Below, one piece after another: positions 16,621 through 24,510 of a stretch of 64,000 bases of DNA. The stretch comes from Arthrobacter sp. UNC362MFTsu5.1. GTDB taxonomy: Bacteria > Actinomycetota > Actinomycetes > Actinomycetales > Micrococcaceae. Location: positions 1 to 64,000 of the forward strand of contig NZ_JMLE01000003.1 of the NCBI RefSeq assembly GCF_000685965.1, written 5' to 3'. A model generated the notes under the pieces. That model was not told the origin of the DNA and did no database searches. It saw nothing but the letters and a program-made list of their open reading frames with translations. How positions within the stretch are numbered: the stretch's first letter is position 1; every line of letters starts with the position of its first letter. Both the position numbers and the translations under genes were made by a program.

Positions 16621-18147
16621 TCAAAGCCGGGCGTCGGCAGTCTGCAGCGGAATCTTGATGATGAAGGAGGACCCCTGTCCGACCGTGGAGTGCACCGTTG
16701 CTGCGCCGCCGTGGGCCTGGGCGATGGCCGACACGATGGCCAGCCCCAGTCCCGACCCCTTGTCGCCCCGGCCGTGGGCCGCGCGGCCGAACCGCTCAAA
16801 GATCCGCTGCTGGTCCTCGACCGCTATGCCGCTGCCGGTATCCCGCACCCACAGCACGAGCGTGTTGGATTCCGGGGCGGCTACCTCATCGGATTCCTGG
16901 GCGAGGTCAACTCTGCTGCCGAGTGCGATCGTTGACGAACTGCCGGTGTACCTGACGGCGTTTGCGGCGAGTTGCGCCAACGCCTGCGTCAGTCGCTGGG
17001 GGTCTGCCTCCACGGTGCAGTCGGCGGTTTCGTCGATGGTCCATGTGCGGTCGGCCAACACGTGGACTTTCTCCAGCACCTGCTGGATGAATTCCGGAAT
17101 CCTGATGGACTCTTTCCTGATGAAATCCGGATGGCTGGCGTTCGCAAGCAGGAGCAGGTCGTCCACCAGCCGCTGCATCCGGTCCACCTCTTCGAGCAGC
17201 ACGTCCCTCGTGGTTGCCACGTCTTCGGGGTCATGGACGGATATGAGCTCAAGGTGCCCGCGCAGAATCGTCAGCGGGGTGCGCAACTCATGCCCGGCGT
17301 CGTCCAGGAACTGCTCCTGCTGCTTTGCGCCTTCATCCAGCCTTTCGAGCATGGTGTTGAATGTTTTGGCGAGCAGGGTCACGTCGTCGGATCCGTCCTT
17401 CACTTCAACACGCTGGGTGAGGTCCTCGTGGCTGACCACCTGGCTGGCTTCACGAAGGCGGCGCAGCGGGTTCAGGAGCCGGCCGGCAACCAGGCTCCCT
17501 AGTGCGGCAGCGCCCAGGAGGGTCCCGGCGCCCACCAGGGTATAGGTGTGCACGGAAGAGATGGTGTGCTCGCGCTGGTCGGCAGTTTCCCTGCCGATCA
17601 GGAAATAGGCCTGTTTGGCGTCGGTGGCGGCGGGCACGGGGAGCACGACAGTCCGGAGGCGGCGGCCCTCGAAGCTCAGGTCGCCGTAGGCGGCACCGGA
17701 GGCGTTAGCAAGCGCGGCGGCCCCCTGGTACATGTCCTTGGGCAGCAGCTTCTCGTCGGACGCGCCATCGAGTGTCCATGACACCTTCCCGCCCGTGATG
17801 GTGGCCATGACTTCGTTGCCCCGGGGCTCAATGTCCTCTGCGGCGTCCTGCAGTTCCTTCAAGAACGATTCGGGGTCCGCCGCGTTGGCGGTTTCTGCGA
17901 GCTTGATGACGGCCTGGGCTTTGTCCAGGAGCGCCTGGTCCACCCGGGCGTCCGCCTCCTGGAACTGGACGGCAAAGGTAATGACGCCGGCAACGCACAG
18001 CCCGGCGGCCATCATGGCCAGCATGGCAGCCACAACTCGGAACCTCACGGAGGAGATCTTGGCCTTCCAGCCTGAGATGCTCCACTGCTTCGCCGGATTG
18101 CCTTCCCGGGTGCCGTCTCCCGGCCCCCGGGCCCCGGGATCCTTCAT
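16621..18147 (-). CDS. two-component sensor histidine kinase
   Basis: A 508-residue membrane kinase. A TM helix at about residues 35-60 is followed by an extracytoplasmic sensor region (60-200), a second TM (about 205-228), a HAMP domain (228-280), HisKA with His286 in DDAGHELRTP, and a HATPase domain with N, G1 and G2 boxes (LAANAVRYTG, VRDTGSGI, GSGLGLAIV). I chose ATG 18147, 13 bases past the response-regulator stop; a longer frame runs into that gene. It pairs with the OmpR-type regulator immediately upstream. The sensed signal is unknown. Confidence 0.9.
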   Translation of the reverse strand: MKDPGARGPGDGTREGNPAKQWSISGWKAKISSVRFRVVAAMLAMMAAGLCVAGVITFAVQFQEADARVDQALLDKAQAVIKLAETANAADPESFLKELQDAAEDIEPRGNEVMATITGGKVSWTLDGASDEKLLPKDMYQGAAALANASGAAYGDLSFEGRRLRTVVLPVPAATDAKQAYFLIGRETADQREHTISSVHTYTLVGAGTLLGAAALGSLVAGRLLNPLRRLREASQVVSHEDLTQRVEVKDGSDDVTLLAKTFNTMLERLDEGAKQQEQFLDDAGHELRTPLTILRGHLELISVHDPEDVATTRDVLLEEVDRMQRLVDDLLLLANASHPDFIRKESIRIPEFIQQVLEKVHVLADRTWTIDETADCTVEADPQRLTQALAQLAANAVRYTGSSSTIALGSRVDLAQESDEVAAPESNTLVLWVRDTGSGIAVEDQQRIFERFGRAAHGRGDKGSGLGLAIVSAIAQAHGGAATVHSTVGQGSSFIIKIPLQTADARL

Positions 18148-18160
18148 GGCGTTGGTGCGT

Positions 18161-18832
18161 TCATGACGTTGCCAGCCGGTACCCGGCCCCACGGGCGGTG
18201 ACAATTCTCTCGGCCCCGATCTTCTGGCGCAGCTGGCGCACGTACACATCCACCACGTTGGACGTACCGTCGAAGTCATAACCCCACACCTGGCTGAGGA
18301 GCTGTTGACGGCTCAGGATCTGGCCGGGATGGTGCAGGAACATCTCCACCAGGGCGAACTCGCGGGCGGAAAGTTCCACTGTCTTGTCGCCCACCCTGAG
18401 TGTGTGGGTGTGGAGGTTCAACTCCAGGGATCCGTAGCGCATCGTGTTTCCCGCCAACGCGTCGGTGATATCGGACGGGCGAAGGCGGAGCCGGATGCGG
18501 GCGAGAAGCTCATCAAACCCGAACGGTTTGGCCATGTAGTCATCCGCGCCTCCCTCCAGGCCTGCAACCGTGTCCGCGGCCGAGTCGCGCGCGGTCAGGA
18601 AGATAACCGGAATGCTCAGGTGGTCACGCCGGAGCACGCTGAGAACCGTGAATCCGTCCAGGCGGGGAAGCCCGACGTCGAGAAGCAGCAGGTCGTACTG
18701 GCCGCTGGAGGCGTAGTCGATGGCGGTGAGCCCGTCCGACACCACGGTGGGGGCGTAGCCGGCTGCGCGCAGGCCCTTTTCAATGAACCTGGCGATGCGC
18801 TCTTCGTCTTCGGCAACCAATATGCGGATCAC
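18161..18832 (-). CDS. OmpR-family response regulator
   Basis: A 223-residue regulator with a receiver (residues 1-120; acidic pair in AEDEE, phosphoacceptor Asp52 in LLLLDVGLP, Lys in MAKPFG) and an OmpR winged helix (130-222; VELSAREFALVEMF, VDVYVRQLRQKIG, GAGYRLATS). All receiver residues are intact, unlike the regulator at 46753. It is transcribed with the kinase that follows by 13 bases. Targets are not evident; the csbD-like gene downstream is a possible but unproven one. Confidence 0.93.
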   Translation of the reverse strand: MIRILVAEDEERIARFIEKGLRAAGYAPTVVSDGLTAIDYASSGQYDLLLLDVGLPRLDGFTVLSVLRRDHLSIPVIFLTARDSAADTVAGLEGGADDYMAKPFGFDELLARIRLRLRPSDITDALAGNTMRYGSLELNLHTHTLRVGDKTVELSAREFALVEMFLHHPGQILSRQQLLSQVWGYDFDGTSNVVDVYVRQLRQKIGAERIVTARGAGYRLATS

Positions 18833-19248
18833 GGCTTACCTTTAGAGGCGTGGCATCCGGGCCTGTGCCGGCTCGTGGAATCGCATGTGTACGCTCCTGA
18901 CGATATTCCGGGGAATTCGACGTTCGAGAATACGGGGTCTCCGCGTGATTCTTGGAGGGTCCGGGGAGCGGGGTGGCCGATCCACCGAGACTGCGAGCAT
19001 GTTACGGACCCCCGTATTTCACCACGTGTCGGCAAAAAATACACGAGTGGTGATTACTCGTTTAGGGAGGGTGGCCAGGGCCGGAGTACTCAGATGTACT
19101 TAGGTTTACAGCCGTCCGTGGGCGAAGCGGCCGACGGCGGCAGTCGGCTAAGTTCGACCCACCCTTCCAGCGCTCCCGGCAAACGTCAATCCCCTGACGG
19201 TTGCGGCCGCTGACGGAACAGCCGCGGGACGGAAGAGCCAGGGACGGA
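18833..19248. other. gene-free stretch upstream of the two-component operon
   Basis: About 415 bases without a supported gene. It must hold the leftward promoter of the response regulator. I see no clear tRNA, riboswitch or repeat; short frames here lack ribosome sites and family resemblance. Confidence 0.5.
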
Positions 19249-19278
19249 AGAGCCAGGGGCTACTTCGCCCCTGGCTCT
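19249..19278. terminator. hairpin downstream of the secreted-protein gene
   Basis: AGAGCCAGGGGC and GCCCCTGGCTCT form a perfect 12-base stem with a six-base loop. It lies 27 bases past the stop of the leftward secreted-protein gene. The T-run is weak on both strands. Confidence 0.55.
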
Positions 19279-19305
19279 TTAGTTCGAATAGCGAAACGGA
19301 TCAGT

Positions 19306-19788
19306 TCACCGGCCGCGTTGAACCTCCACTACGCCACTCTTCTCCCAACGGGTCCAGTCGGACCAGTGACCGTTGTTGTTCTTCACGCGGAAGGAAACGA
19401 TGTGGTAGACCTCTTCGGTGCCCCTCCTGTCAAGGTTGGGGACGCGGTCCACGCTGTGAATCGTCCTGGTGTCGCGCCAATTGAACTTTTCGGTGAAGTG
19501 CGAGCCACCGAGGAAATCGTCGCTGCGCCGCGGGCCACGCTCGTCTTCGTAGCGAAGCTGGCGGATCTGGACGGTCCTGTCGGCCCTGCATTCCACTTTG
19601 ATCCTGAAATCGACCCGGTTGCCGCGAAGGTCGCGTGGATCCAGCGGGTTGACGGTACAGCCGTTCCGGCTGGTTTCCGCCTGTGCCGGGGCAGCCACTG
19701 CCACGGAACCCCCGAGTAGTCCGAGTGAGACGATCGGGACCAAGGCGATTGCCCGGGTGCGGGCTTTCGTTGTTGGAGTGATGGACAT
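19306..19788 (-). CDS. small secreted protein of unknown function
   Basis: A 160-residue exported protein. The N-terminus has Lys/Arg, then a hydrophobic stretch (IALVPIVSLGLLGGSVAVAA) and an Ala-x-Ala type cleavage region (APAQAE), so the mature form is about 123 residues. It is basic, Arg/Asp-rich and has two Cys (one in RNGCTV, one in VECRAD) that may pair. I chose ATG 19788 with AGGAGC upstream; in-frame codons before it lack a ribosome site. I do not recognise the mature domain. Confidence 0.6.
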   Translation of the reverse strand: MSITPTTKARTRAIALVPIVSLGLLGGSVAVAAPAQAETSRNGCTVNPLDPRDLRGNRVDFRIKVECRADRTVQIRQLRYEDERGPRRSDDFLGGSHFTEKFNWRDTRTIHSVDRVPNLDRRGTEEVYHIVSFRVKNNNGHWSDWTRWEKSGVVEVQRGR

Positions 19789-20225
19789 TTCTTTTGCTCC
19801 TAGAAGGATGCGAATCATTTTCGGACAGCGCCGTCCGGCCACGATCAAGAAAAAATTGGTTGCGGCCTCAGCCTGCCCATCCCATTTTCAAACAGCACAC
19901 CCGGCCTCCGCGGGGGCTTGACTCCGGGCTCTTCCCACGTGAATTCGTGACCCGGTAGTACAATCGTCCGCCTGCTTTTGCCGCGGCGCCAGTGCCCTTG
20001 CGCACCTTTTTTCCGCGAATTGACGGGGAAAAGTCGGGCTTATTCCAGATGTCCAGTGTCCGGATATGCCGCACGAATGAACACGGAACTATACGCTATG
20101 GATTTTCCATGCTGCGGTTAAACAATTCCGCAGTACGGATTTAGCATTCCGGAAACACGAGGTCCCTAGCGTTGCCCGTGACCTGAAGGCGTCCAGCGCC
20201 TTTTCCCTGTTGATTGGCAGCCCTG
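19789..20225. other. gene-free, lower-GC divergent promoter region
   Basis: About 435 bases between divergent genes with no supported gene. The right half (20040-20160) is clearly lower in GC than its surroundings and contains the inverted repeat at 20112-20133. Promoters for the secreted protein and the dicarboxylate transporter must lie here. Confidence 0.5.
20112..20133. promoter_or_regulatory. inverted repeat upstream of dctA-like gene
   Basis: CTGCGG and CCGCAG are exact inverted copies ten bases apart, centred on AT-rich DNA about 93 bases upstream of the transporter start. This is a candidate operator; the binding protein is not identified. Confidence 0.4.
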
Positions 20226-21605
20226 ATGAAACTCCCCTCGCCCCTGGTGCCGGACAAAACCGGCACGCCCGTGAAGAAGCCGCTCTACACGTCGCTGTTC
20301 TTCCAGATCCTCGTGGCCGTGTGCCTGGGCATCGGGATCGGCCACTTCTGGCCTGATCTCGGCTCCGCCCTGCGGCCGCTGGGCGACGGCTTTATCCAGC
20401 TGATCAAGATGATCATCGCCCCGCTGATCTTCCTGGTGATTGTCACGGGCATCTCCGCCGTGGGTGACGTGAAGGCCGTGGGGAGGGTGGGCGTGAAGGC
20501 GCTGCTGTACTTTACCGGAGCCACGCTGTTCGCCCTGGTGTTCGGGCTGGTGGTGGGCAACATCGTGCAGCCCGGTGCCGGCCTGAACATCGATCCGAAT
20601 ACGCTGTCCCAGGATGCCCTCAACGCCAAGACCGGCACGGCCCCGCCGAAGGACGCCGGCGCGTTCCTGCTGGGTATCATTCCCACCAGTGTGGTGGGCG
20701 CCTTCGCCTCCAACAGCCTGCTGCAGGTGCTCTGCTTCTCGGTGTTCTTCGGAGCGGCCATCGTGGTGGTGGGGCGGGAACGCTGCCTGCCTGTTGTGAC
20801 GCTTCTGGAGACGGTGCTGGAGCTGTTCTTCAAGATCATGGGCTGGGTGATGCGTGTTGCCCCCGTGGGCGCGTTCGGCGCCATGGCCTTCATCATCGGC
20901 CAGTACGGCCTCGGCTCGCTGAGCACGTACGCGTTGCTGATTGCGGCCTGCTACGGGGCGGCAATCATCTTCATCGGGCTGCTTTTTGTGGTGGCCTGGG
21001 TGTATCCGCGCGTGCCGCTGTGGCAGTTCATCAAGTACAGCCGCGAAGAGTTCCTGCTGGCGCTGGGCACGGCGTCCACCGAGTCGGTGCTTCCGCGCAT
21101 CATGACCAAGCTGACCAACGCGGGCTGCTCGCGGGCCACCACGGGGCTGGTGGTTCCCACCGGCTACTCGTTCAATTTGGACGGCGCCGCACTGTATTTG
21201 TCCATCTCCCTGCTGTTCCTGGCCCAGGCCTTCGGGCACAACCTCGACCTGGGCCAGCAGCTCGCCGCCCTGGGCATCCTGATGCTGACGTCGAAGGGCA
21301 TGGCGGGCGTTCCCGGTTCGGCCTTCCTGGCGCTTTCGGCAACCGCGGCCGCACTGGGCATCTTCCCGGTGGCCGGAGTGGCCCTGCTCCTGGGCGCCGA
21401 CCGCCTGATGGACTCCATGCGCGTCTCCGTCAACCTGCTGGGAAACTGCGTGGCTACGTTCGTGGTGGCCAAGTGGGAGGGCCAGTTCGACCGCGACGCC
21501 ATGCTCCGCGCCTTCCGCGGTGAGCTTCCGGAAGCAACGGAAAGAGCAGAAAGCACTGAAAGAACGACGGCGGACCTTACGGCTGCGGCTGCTTCGGCAA
21601 GGTAA
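20226..21605 (+). CDS. dctA: C4-dicarboxylate/cation symporter, DctA type
   Basis: A 459-residue DAACS-family transporter that takes up succinate, fumarate or malate with protons or sodium. Eight membrane segments and two re-entrant loops are readable. Hallmarks are the Ser-rich hairpin TASTESVLP near residue 285, PTGYSFNLDGAALY near 315 and SKGMAGVPGSAF near 365. I chose ATG 20226; a TTG 12 bases upstream is possible. The stop lies within the convergent map gene, so the two 3-prime ends overlap by 29 bases. Confidence 0.88.
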   Translation: MKLPSPLVPDKTGTPVKKPLYTSLFFQILVAVCLGIGIGHFWPDLGSALRPLGDGFIQLIKMIIAPLIFLVIVTGISAVGDVKAVGRVGVKALLYFTGATLFALVFGLVVGNIVQPGAGLNIDPNTLSQDALNAKTGTAPPKDAGAFLLGIIPTSVVGAFASNSLLQVLCFSVFFGAAIVVVGRERCLPVVTLLETVLELFFKIMGWVMRVAPVGAFGAMAFIIGQYGLGSLSTYALLIAACYGAAIIFIGLLFVVAWVYPRVPLWQFIKYSREEFLLALGTASTESVLPRIMTKLTNAGCSRATTGLVVPTGYSFNLDGAALYLSISLLFLAQAFGHNLDLGQQLAALGILMLTSKGMAGVPGSAFLALSATAAALGIFPVAGVALLLGADRLMDSMRVSVNLLGNCVATFVVAKWEGQFDRDAMLRAFRGELPEATERAESTERTTADLTAAAASAR

Positions 21606-22359
21606 GGATTTCGGCGCCGTCCTCGGTGATGGCGATGGTGTGCTCGCTGTGGGCTGTCCGGCAGCCCGTCGCACTCCGGAGCGTCCACCCGTCGGCATCT
21701 GTCACGAGCTTGGCGGTGTCTGCCATGACCCACGGCTCCAAGGCGAGCAGCAACCCGGGGCGCAGTTGGAATCCGCGGCCGGGCCGTCCGGTGTTCGGAA
21801 CGTGCGGGTCCTGGTGCATCGTTGATCCGATGCCATGGCCCCCGAATTCGGTGTTGATCGGGTAGCCGGCCTCGCTGAGGACGGTGCCGATGGCATGGGA
21901 GATGTCGCCGATCCGGGCGCCGGGGCGGGCGGCGGCTATCCCTGCGCTCAGTGCCCGTTCGGTGGCGCTGATCATCGCGACGCTCTCCGCGGGTTGTGAG
22001 TCACCCACGAGGAAGCTGATGGCTGAATCTGCGGCGACTCCGTCTTTGGAGACGGCGAGGTCGAGTGTCAGAAGGTCGCCATCGGCAAGCGTGTACCGGT
22101 GCGGCAGTCCGTGCAGCACGGCGTCGTTGACGGCCGTGCAGATGTAGTGGCCGAACGGCCCGCGGCCGAAGGACGGCTCGTAGTCGACGTAGCAGGACTG
22201 CGCGCCGGCTTCGGCGATCATGTCCTTGGCCCACCGGTCGATGTCCAGGAGGTTTGTGCCCACCGTGCTGCGGCTTTTGAGCGTCTGCAGGATGTGGGCC
22301 ACCAGGGCGCCTGACTCCTTTGCGCGGTGCAGTTCGGCGGGGTTCAGGATCTCGATCAT
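21577..22359 (-). CDS. map: type I methionine aminopeptidase
   Basis: A 260-residue metalloaminopeptidase that removes N-terminal Met. The five metal ligands are visible as Asp in LLTLDLAVS, Asp in VAADSAI, His in FGGHGIGSTMH, Glu in ALEPW and Glu in HSEHTIAI. The N-terminal extension that binds zinc in some MetAPs is absent. I chose ATG 22359 (MIEILNPAEL) with AGAAAGG upstream. It is divergent from a small XRE regulator across a 66-base region holding an inverted repeat. It is likely an accessory MetAP, since actinobacteria often carry more than one. Confidence 0.9.
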   Translation of the reverse strand: MIEILNPAELHRAKESGALVAHILQTLKSRSTVGTNLLDIDRWAKDMIAEAGAQSCYVDYEPSFGRGPFGHYICTAVNDAVLHGLPHRYTLADGDLLTLDLAVSKDGVAADSAISFLVGDSQPAESVAMISATERALSAGIAAARPGARIGDISHAIGTVLSEAGYPINTEFGGHGIGSTMHQDPHVPNTGRPGRGFQLRPGLLLALEPWVMADTAKLVTDADGWTLRSATGCRTAHSEHTIAITEDGAEILTLPKQPQP

Positions 22360-22388
22360 GCGGCGCCTTTCTCTGGAAACCAATAACT

Positions 22389-22412
22389 ATACCGGCCATA
22401 TTATCCCGGTAT
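22389..22412. promoter_or_regulatory. inverted repeat between map and XRE gene
   Basis: ATACCGG and CCGGTAT are exact inverted copies ten bases apart in the 66-base divergent region. The position, 14 bases before the XRE start, fits an autoregulatory operator. Confidence 0.5.
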
Positions 22413-22425
22413 TAGAATTGGAGCC

Positions 22426-22728
22426 ATGGTCAGGTTGCCCCTCACACCCGGAGAAGTCGAGCGCGGACAGCGTCTTGGCGCCCTGCTGCGCCTCGCCAGG
22501 GGAGAGCGCCCGATGCTCGATACCGCGCTCCATGCAGGCGTCTCGCCGGAGACACTCCGGAAGATCGAAACGGGCCGCATAGCCACTCCGGCCTTCCCGA
22601 CCATCGCGGCGATCGCCGATGTCCTGGGCCTCTCCCTTGACGCGGTCTGGGCCGAGATCAACCGGCCCGAACGCGGCGTTGAACCCGCCCGCCCCCGTCA
22701 CGGTGAACGGGAGCGGCTGGCCTCGTAA
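22426..22728 (+). CDS. XRE-family helix-turn-helix regulator
   Basis: A 100-residue protein with one XRE HTH (about residues 16-75; LGALLRLARGERPML, then HAGVSPETLRKIETGR). It has no sensor domain. It is divergent from map and probably binds the ATACCGG dyad between them, controlling itself and the aminopeptidase. Such short XRE proteins beside metabolic genes are common in actinobacteria; no toxin partner is visible. Confidence 0.8.
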   Translation: MVRLPLTPGEVERGQRLGALLRLARGERPMLDTALHAGVSPETLRKIETGRIATPAFPTIAAIADVLGLSLDAVWAEINRPERGVEPARPRHGERERLAS

Positions 22729-22776
22729 GACTCAATCCCGCAACTGCACCGGCAGTTGGTCCCCAAGGCGCTGAAA

Positions 22777-22821
22777 GCACGACGGCGGACGGCCCGCCTG
22801 AGGGGCCGTCCGCCGTCGTGC
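22777..22821. terminator. strong bidirectional terminator hairpin
   Basis: A perfect 19-base stem (left arm 22777-22795, right arm 22803-22821, beginning GCACGACGGCGG) with a seven-base loop separates the convergent XRE and RraA-like genes. Confidence 0.8.
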
Positions 22822-22840
22822 CTGCCTAACGTTCCCGGAC

Positions 22841-23467
22841 CTAGCTGCCCGCCATGGCTGCCTCGTAGGAAATCCGCTTCTCGGTTTCCCTGGCTTCGAT
22901 CCGCTGGGCCTCGAGGAGGACGTGTTCGGCGTCCTCCCGCCTGACCACCACCACGCCGTCCGCGTCCGCCACCACGATGTCGCCGGGGGAAACCACGACG
23001 CCGGCGATCGCCACCGGGATCTGCAGCCGGCCGGGGCCGAACTTGTAGGGCCCGGCGGGGGTTATGGACCGGGCGAACACCGGCAGGCCGCAGTCAGCGA
23101 GGGCATCGGCGTCGCGGACGGCGCCGTCAATCACGAAGCCGGCGATTCCCATGCTTTTCGCGCGGATGCCGATGAGGTCCCCGATGAGGGCGCGGGAGAC
23201 GTCGCCGCCGCCGTTGATCACAATGACGTCCCCGGGCTGGGCGCCGTCGAGGGCTTTGTGGATGAACAGGTTGTCGCCGGGACGCGTCCACACCGTATAC
23301 GCAGGGCCGGAAAGTTTGGCGCCAGTCCAGACGGGGGAGAGCCCGGAGGCCACGCCGATCCGTTCCTGGGCATCGCCGATGTTGGCTGCCGGAATGAAAC
23401 CGAGCCTGCGCACCAGTTCGTCGGTCGGGAGCTGGCCGGGGGCCGTGGAATCTGGTGTTGCATTCAT
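22841..23467 (-). CDS. RraA-like protein, probable 4-hydroxy-4-methyl-2-oxoglutarate/oxaloacetate aldolase family
   Basis: A 208-residue RraA-fold protein. It carries DVIVINGGGD and GIAGFVIDGAVRDADAL, the metal and pyruvate-binding loop seen in class II HMG/CHA aldolases. The lack of RNase E context and the link to a tricarboxylate transporter favour a catabolic aldolase or decarboxylase over an RNase regulator. I chose ATG 23467; upstream GTG codons would overlap the TctC gene, whose stop is at 23500. It is the last gene of the leftward tct unit. It may act on the acid imported by TctCAB. Confidence 0.8.
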   Translation of the reverse strand: MNATPDSTAPGQLPTDELVRRLGFIPAANIGDAQERIGVASGLSPVWTGAKLSGPAYTVWTRPGDNLFIHKALDGAQPGDVIVINGGGDVSRALIGDLIGIRAKSMGIAGFVIDGAVRDADALADCGLPVFARSITPAGPYKFGPGRLQIPVAIAGVVVSPGDIVVADADGVVVVRREDAEHVLLEAQRIEARETEKRISYEAAMAGS

Positions 23468-23499
23468 GCCGTCGCCGGCCTTTCTGTTGGTGTTCACGG

Positions 23500-24510
23500 T
23501 CACTTCTGCTGGAGGAGTTCGTCGATGACGGGCTTGATGGTCTTTTCGCGTTCTTCCCAGAGCTTGGCGACGTCGCTGCTGGACTTCCATGCCGGCGCCG
23601 TGGCGGCACCCTTGAGCTTTTCCTGCACGGCCGGGGTTTCGGTGGCCTTCTTCAGCGCAGCTTCGAGCCGTGCCACAACTTCCTTGGGCGTCTTGGACGG
23701 GACGGACAGGGCGAAGTTGCTGGCCATGGGCTCGACGTCGTAGCCGGCGCTCTTCATGGTGGGAACTTCAGGGGCGAACGGACTGGGGTTGTCCTCAATG
23801 ACGGTCAAGAGCTTGATGTCGCCGGACTTGTACTGGCCGAAAAAGCTGGAGACGCCGCCCAGGGCGAAGTCAGTCTCGCCGGAGACAATGGCGGCTACCT
23901 TGTCCGCGCCGCTGTTGTAATGCACGATGTTGAAGTCCAGCCCCAGCTGGTTTTCCAGGAGGCGAAGGTTGATGTGATCGTCGCCGGCGCGGGAGTCGGT
24001 GCCCACGGTGATCTTTCCGGGTTCTGCCTTGACTGCATCGAAGAGCTCCTTGATGCTCTTGTACTTGCTGTCCTTGTTGACGCCGATTACCACGGAGTTG
24101 GTGGCAAAGGCGCCGATGGGGGTGAAGCTGCTGCGGTCGAAGGCCGCCTTCTTGCTCGGGTCCAGGTAGCGGCCCAGAATGGACGGGATGTTGGTGTTGC
24201 CGAAGGTGAGTCCGTCCGCCTTGGCGTTGGCCACGTAGTTCAGTCCCACCACCTGGCTGCCGCCTTCCTTGTTGACCACCTTGACGTTGGCACCCAGGTC
24301 CTCCTGCATGACGGGTGCCACGATGCGGGCCAGGATGTCGTTGCCGGCGCCGGCGGCCGAGGGCACGATCCACTCAATCGTGGATCCCGCCTTGGGGAAC
24401 TCAGCGGCTTTGCTGGAGGTGCTGCTGTTGGCCTGGCCTCCGCAGCCTGTGAGGGCGAGGGCGACGGCGGCGGTGAGGGCCGTGGTGGTCAGGGCAGTGA
24501 GTTTCTTCAT
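23500..24510 (-). CDS. tctC: tripartite tricarboxylate transporter substrate-binding lipoprotein (TctC)
   Basis: A 336-residue extracytoplasmic receptor. The N-terminus has a lipoprotein signal with lipobox LTGC (Cys23), so it is anchored in the outer leaflet of the membrane. The mature part has TctC/Bug marks, including the first binding loop IEWIVPSAAGAGNDILAR and the second-loop Asp in GTDSRAGDDHINLRLL. It delivers a carboxylic acid to TctA/TctB. The start overlaps the tctA stop by four bases (ATGA), so the genes are coupled. The ligand is not predictable. Confidence 0.92.
   Translation of the reverse strand: MKKLTALTTTALTAAVALALTGCGGQANSSTSSKAAEFPKAGSTIEWIVPSAAGAGNDILARIVAPVMQEDLGANVKVVNKEGGSQVVGLNYVANAKADGLTFGNTNIPSILGRYLDPSKKAAFDRSSFTPIGAFATNSVVIGVNKDSKYKSIKELFDAVKAEPGKITVGTDSRAGDDHINLRLLENQLGLDFNIVHYNSGADKVAAIVSGETDFALGGVSSFFGQYKSGDIKLLTVIEDNPSPFAPEVPTMKSAGYDVEPMASNFALSVPSKTPKEVVARLEAALKKATETPAVQEKLKGAATAPAWKSSSDVAKLWEEREKTIKPVIDELLQQK

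Noticed and set aside
18833..19248. Non-coding RNA upstream of the two-component operon
   Set aside because: No convincing paired promoter and terminator, and no known RNA fold seen.
20166..21698. 510-codon frame antisense to the dicarboxylate transporter
   Set aside because: Shadow of dctA, rich in Gln, His and Gly, with no recognisable domain.
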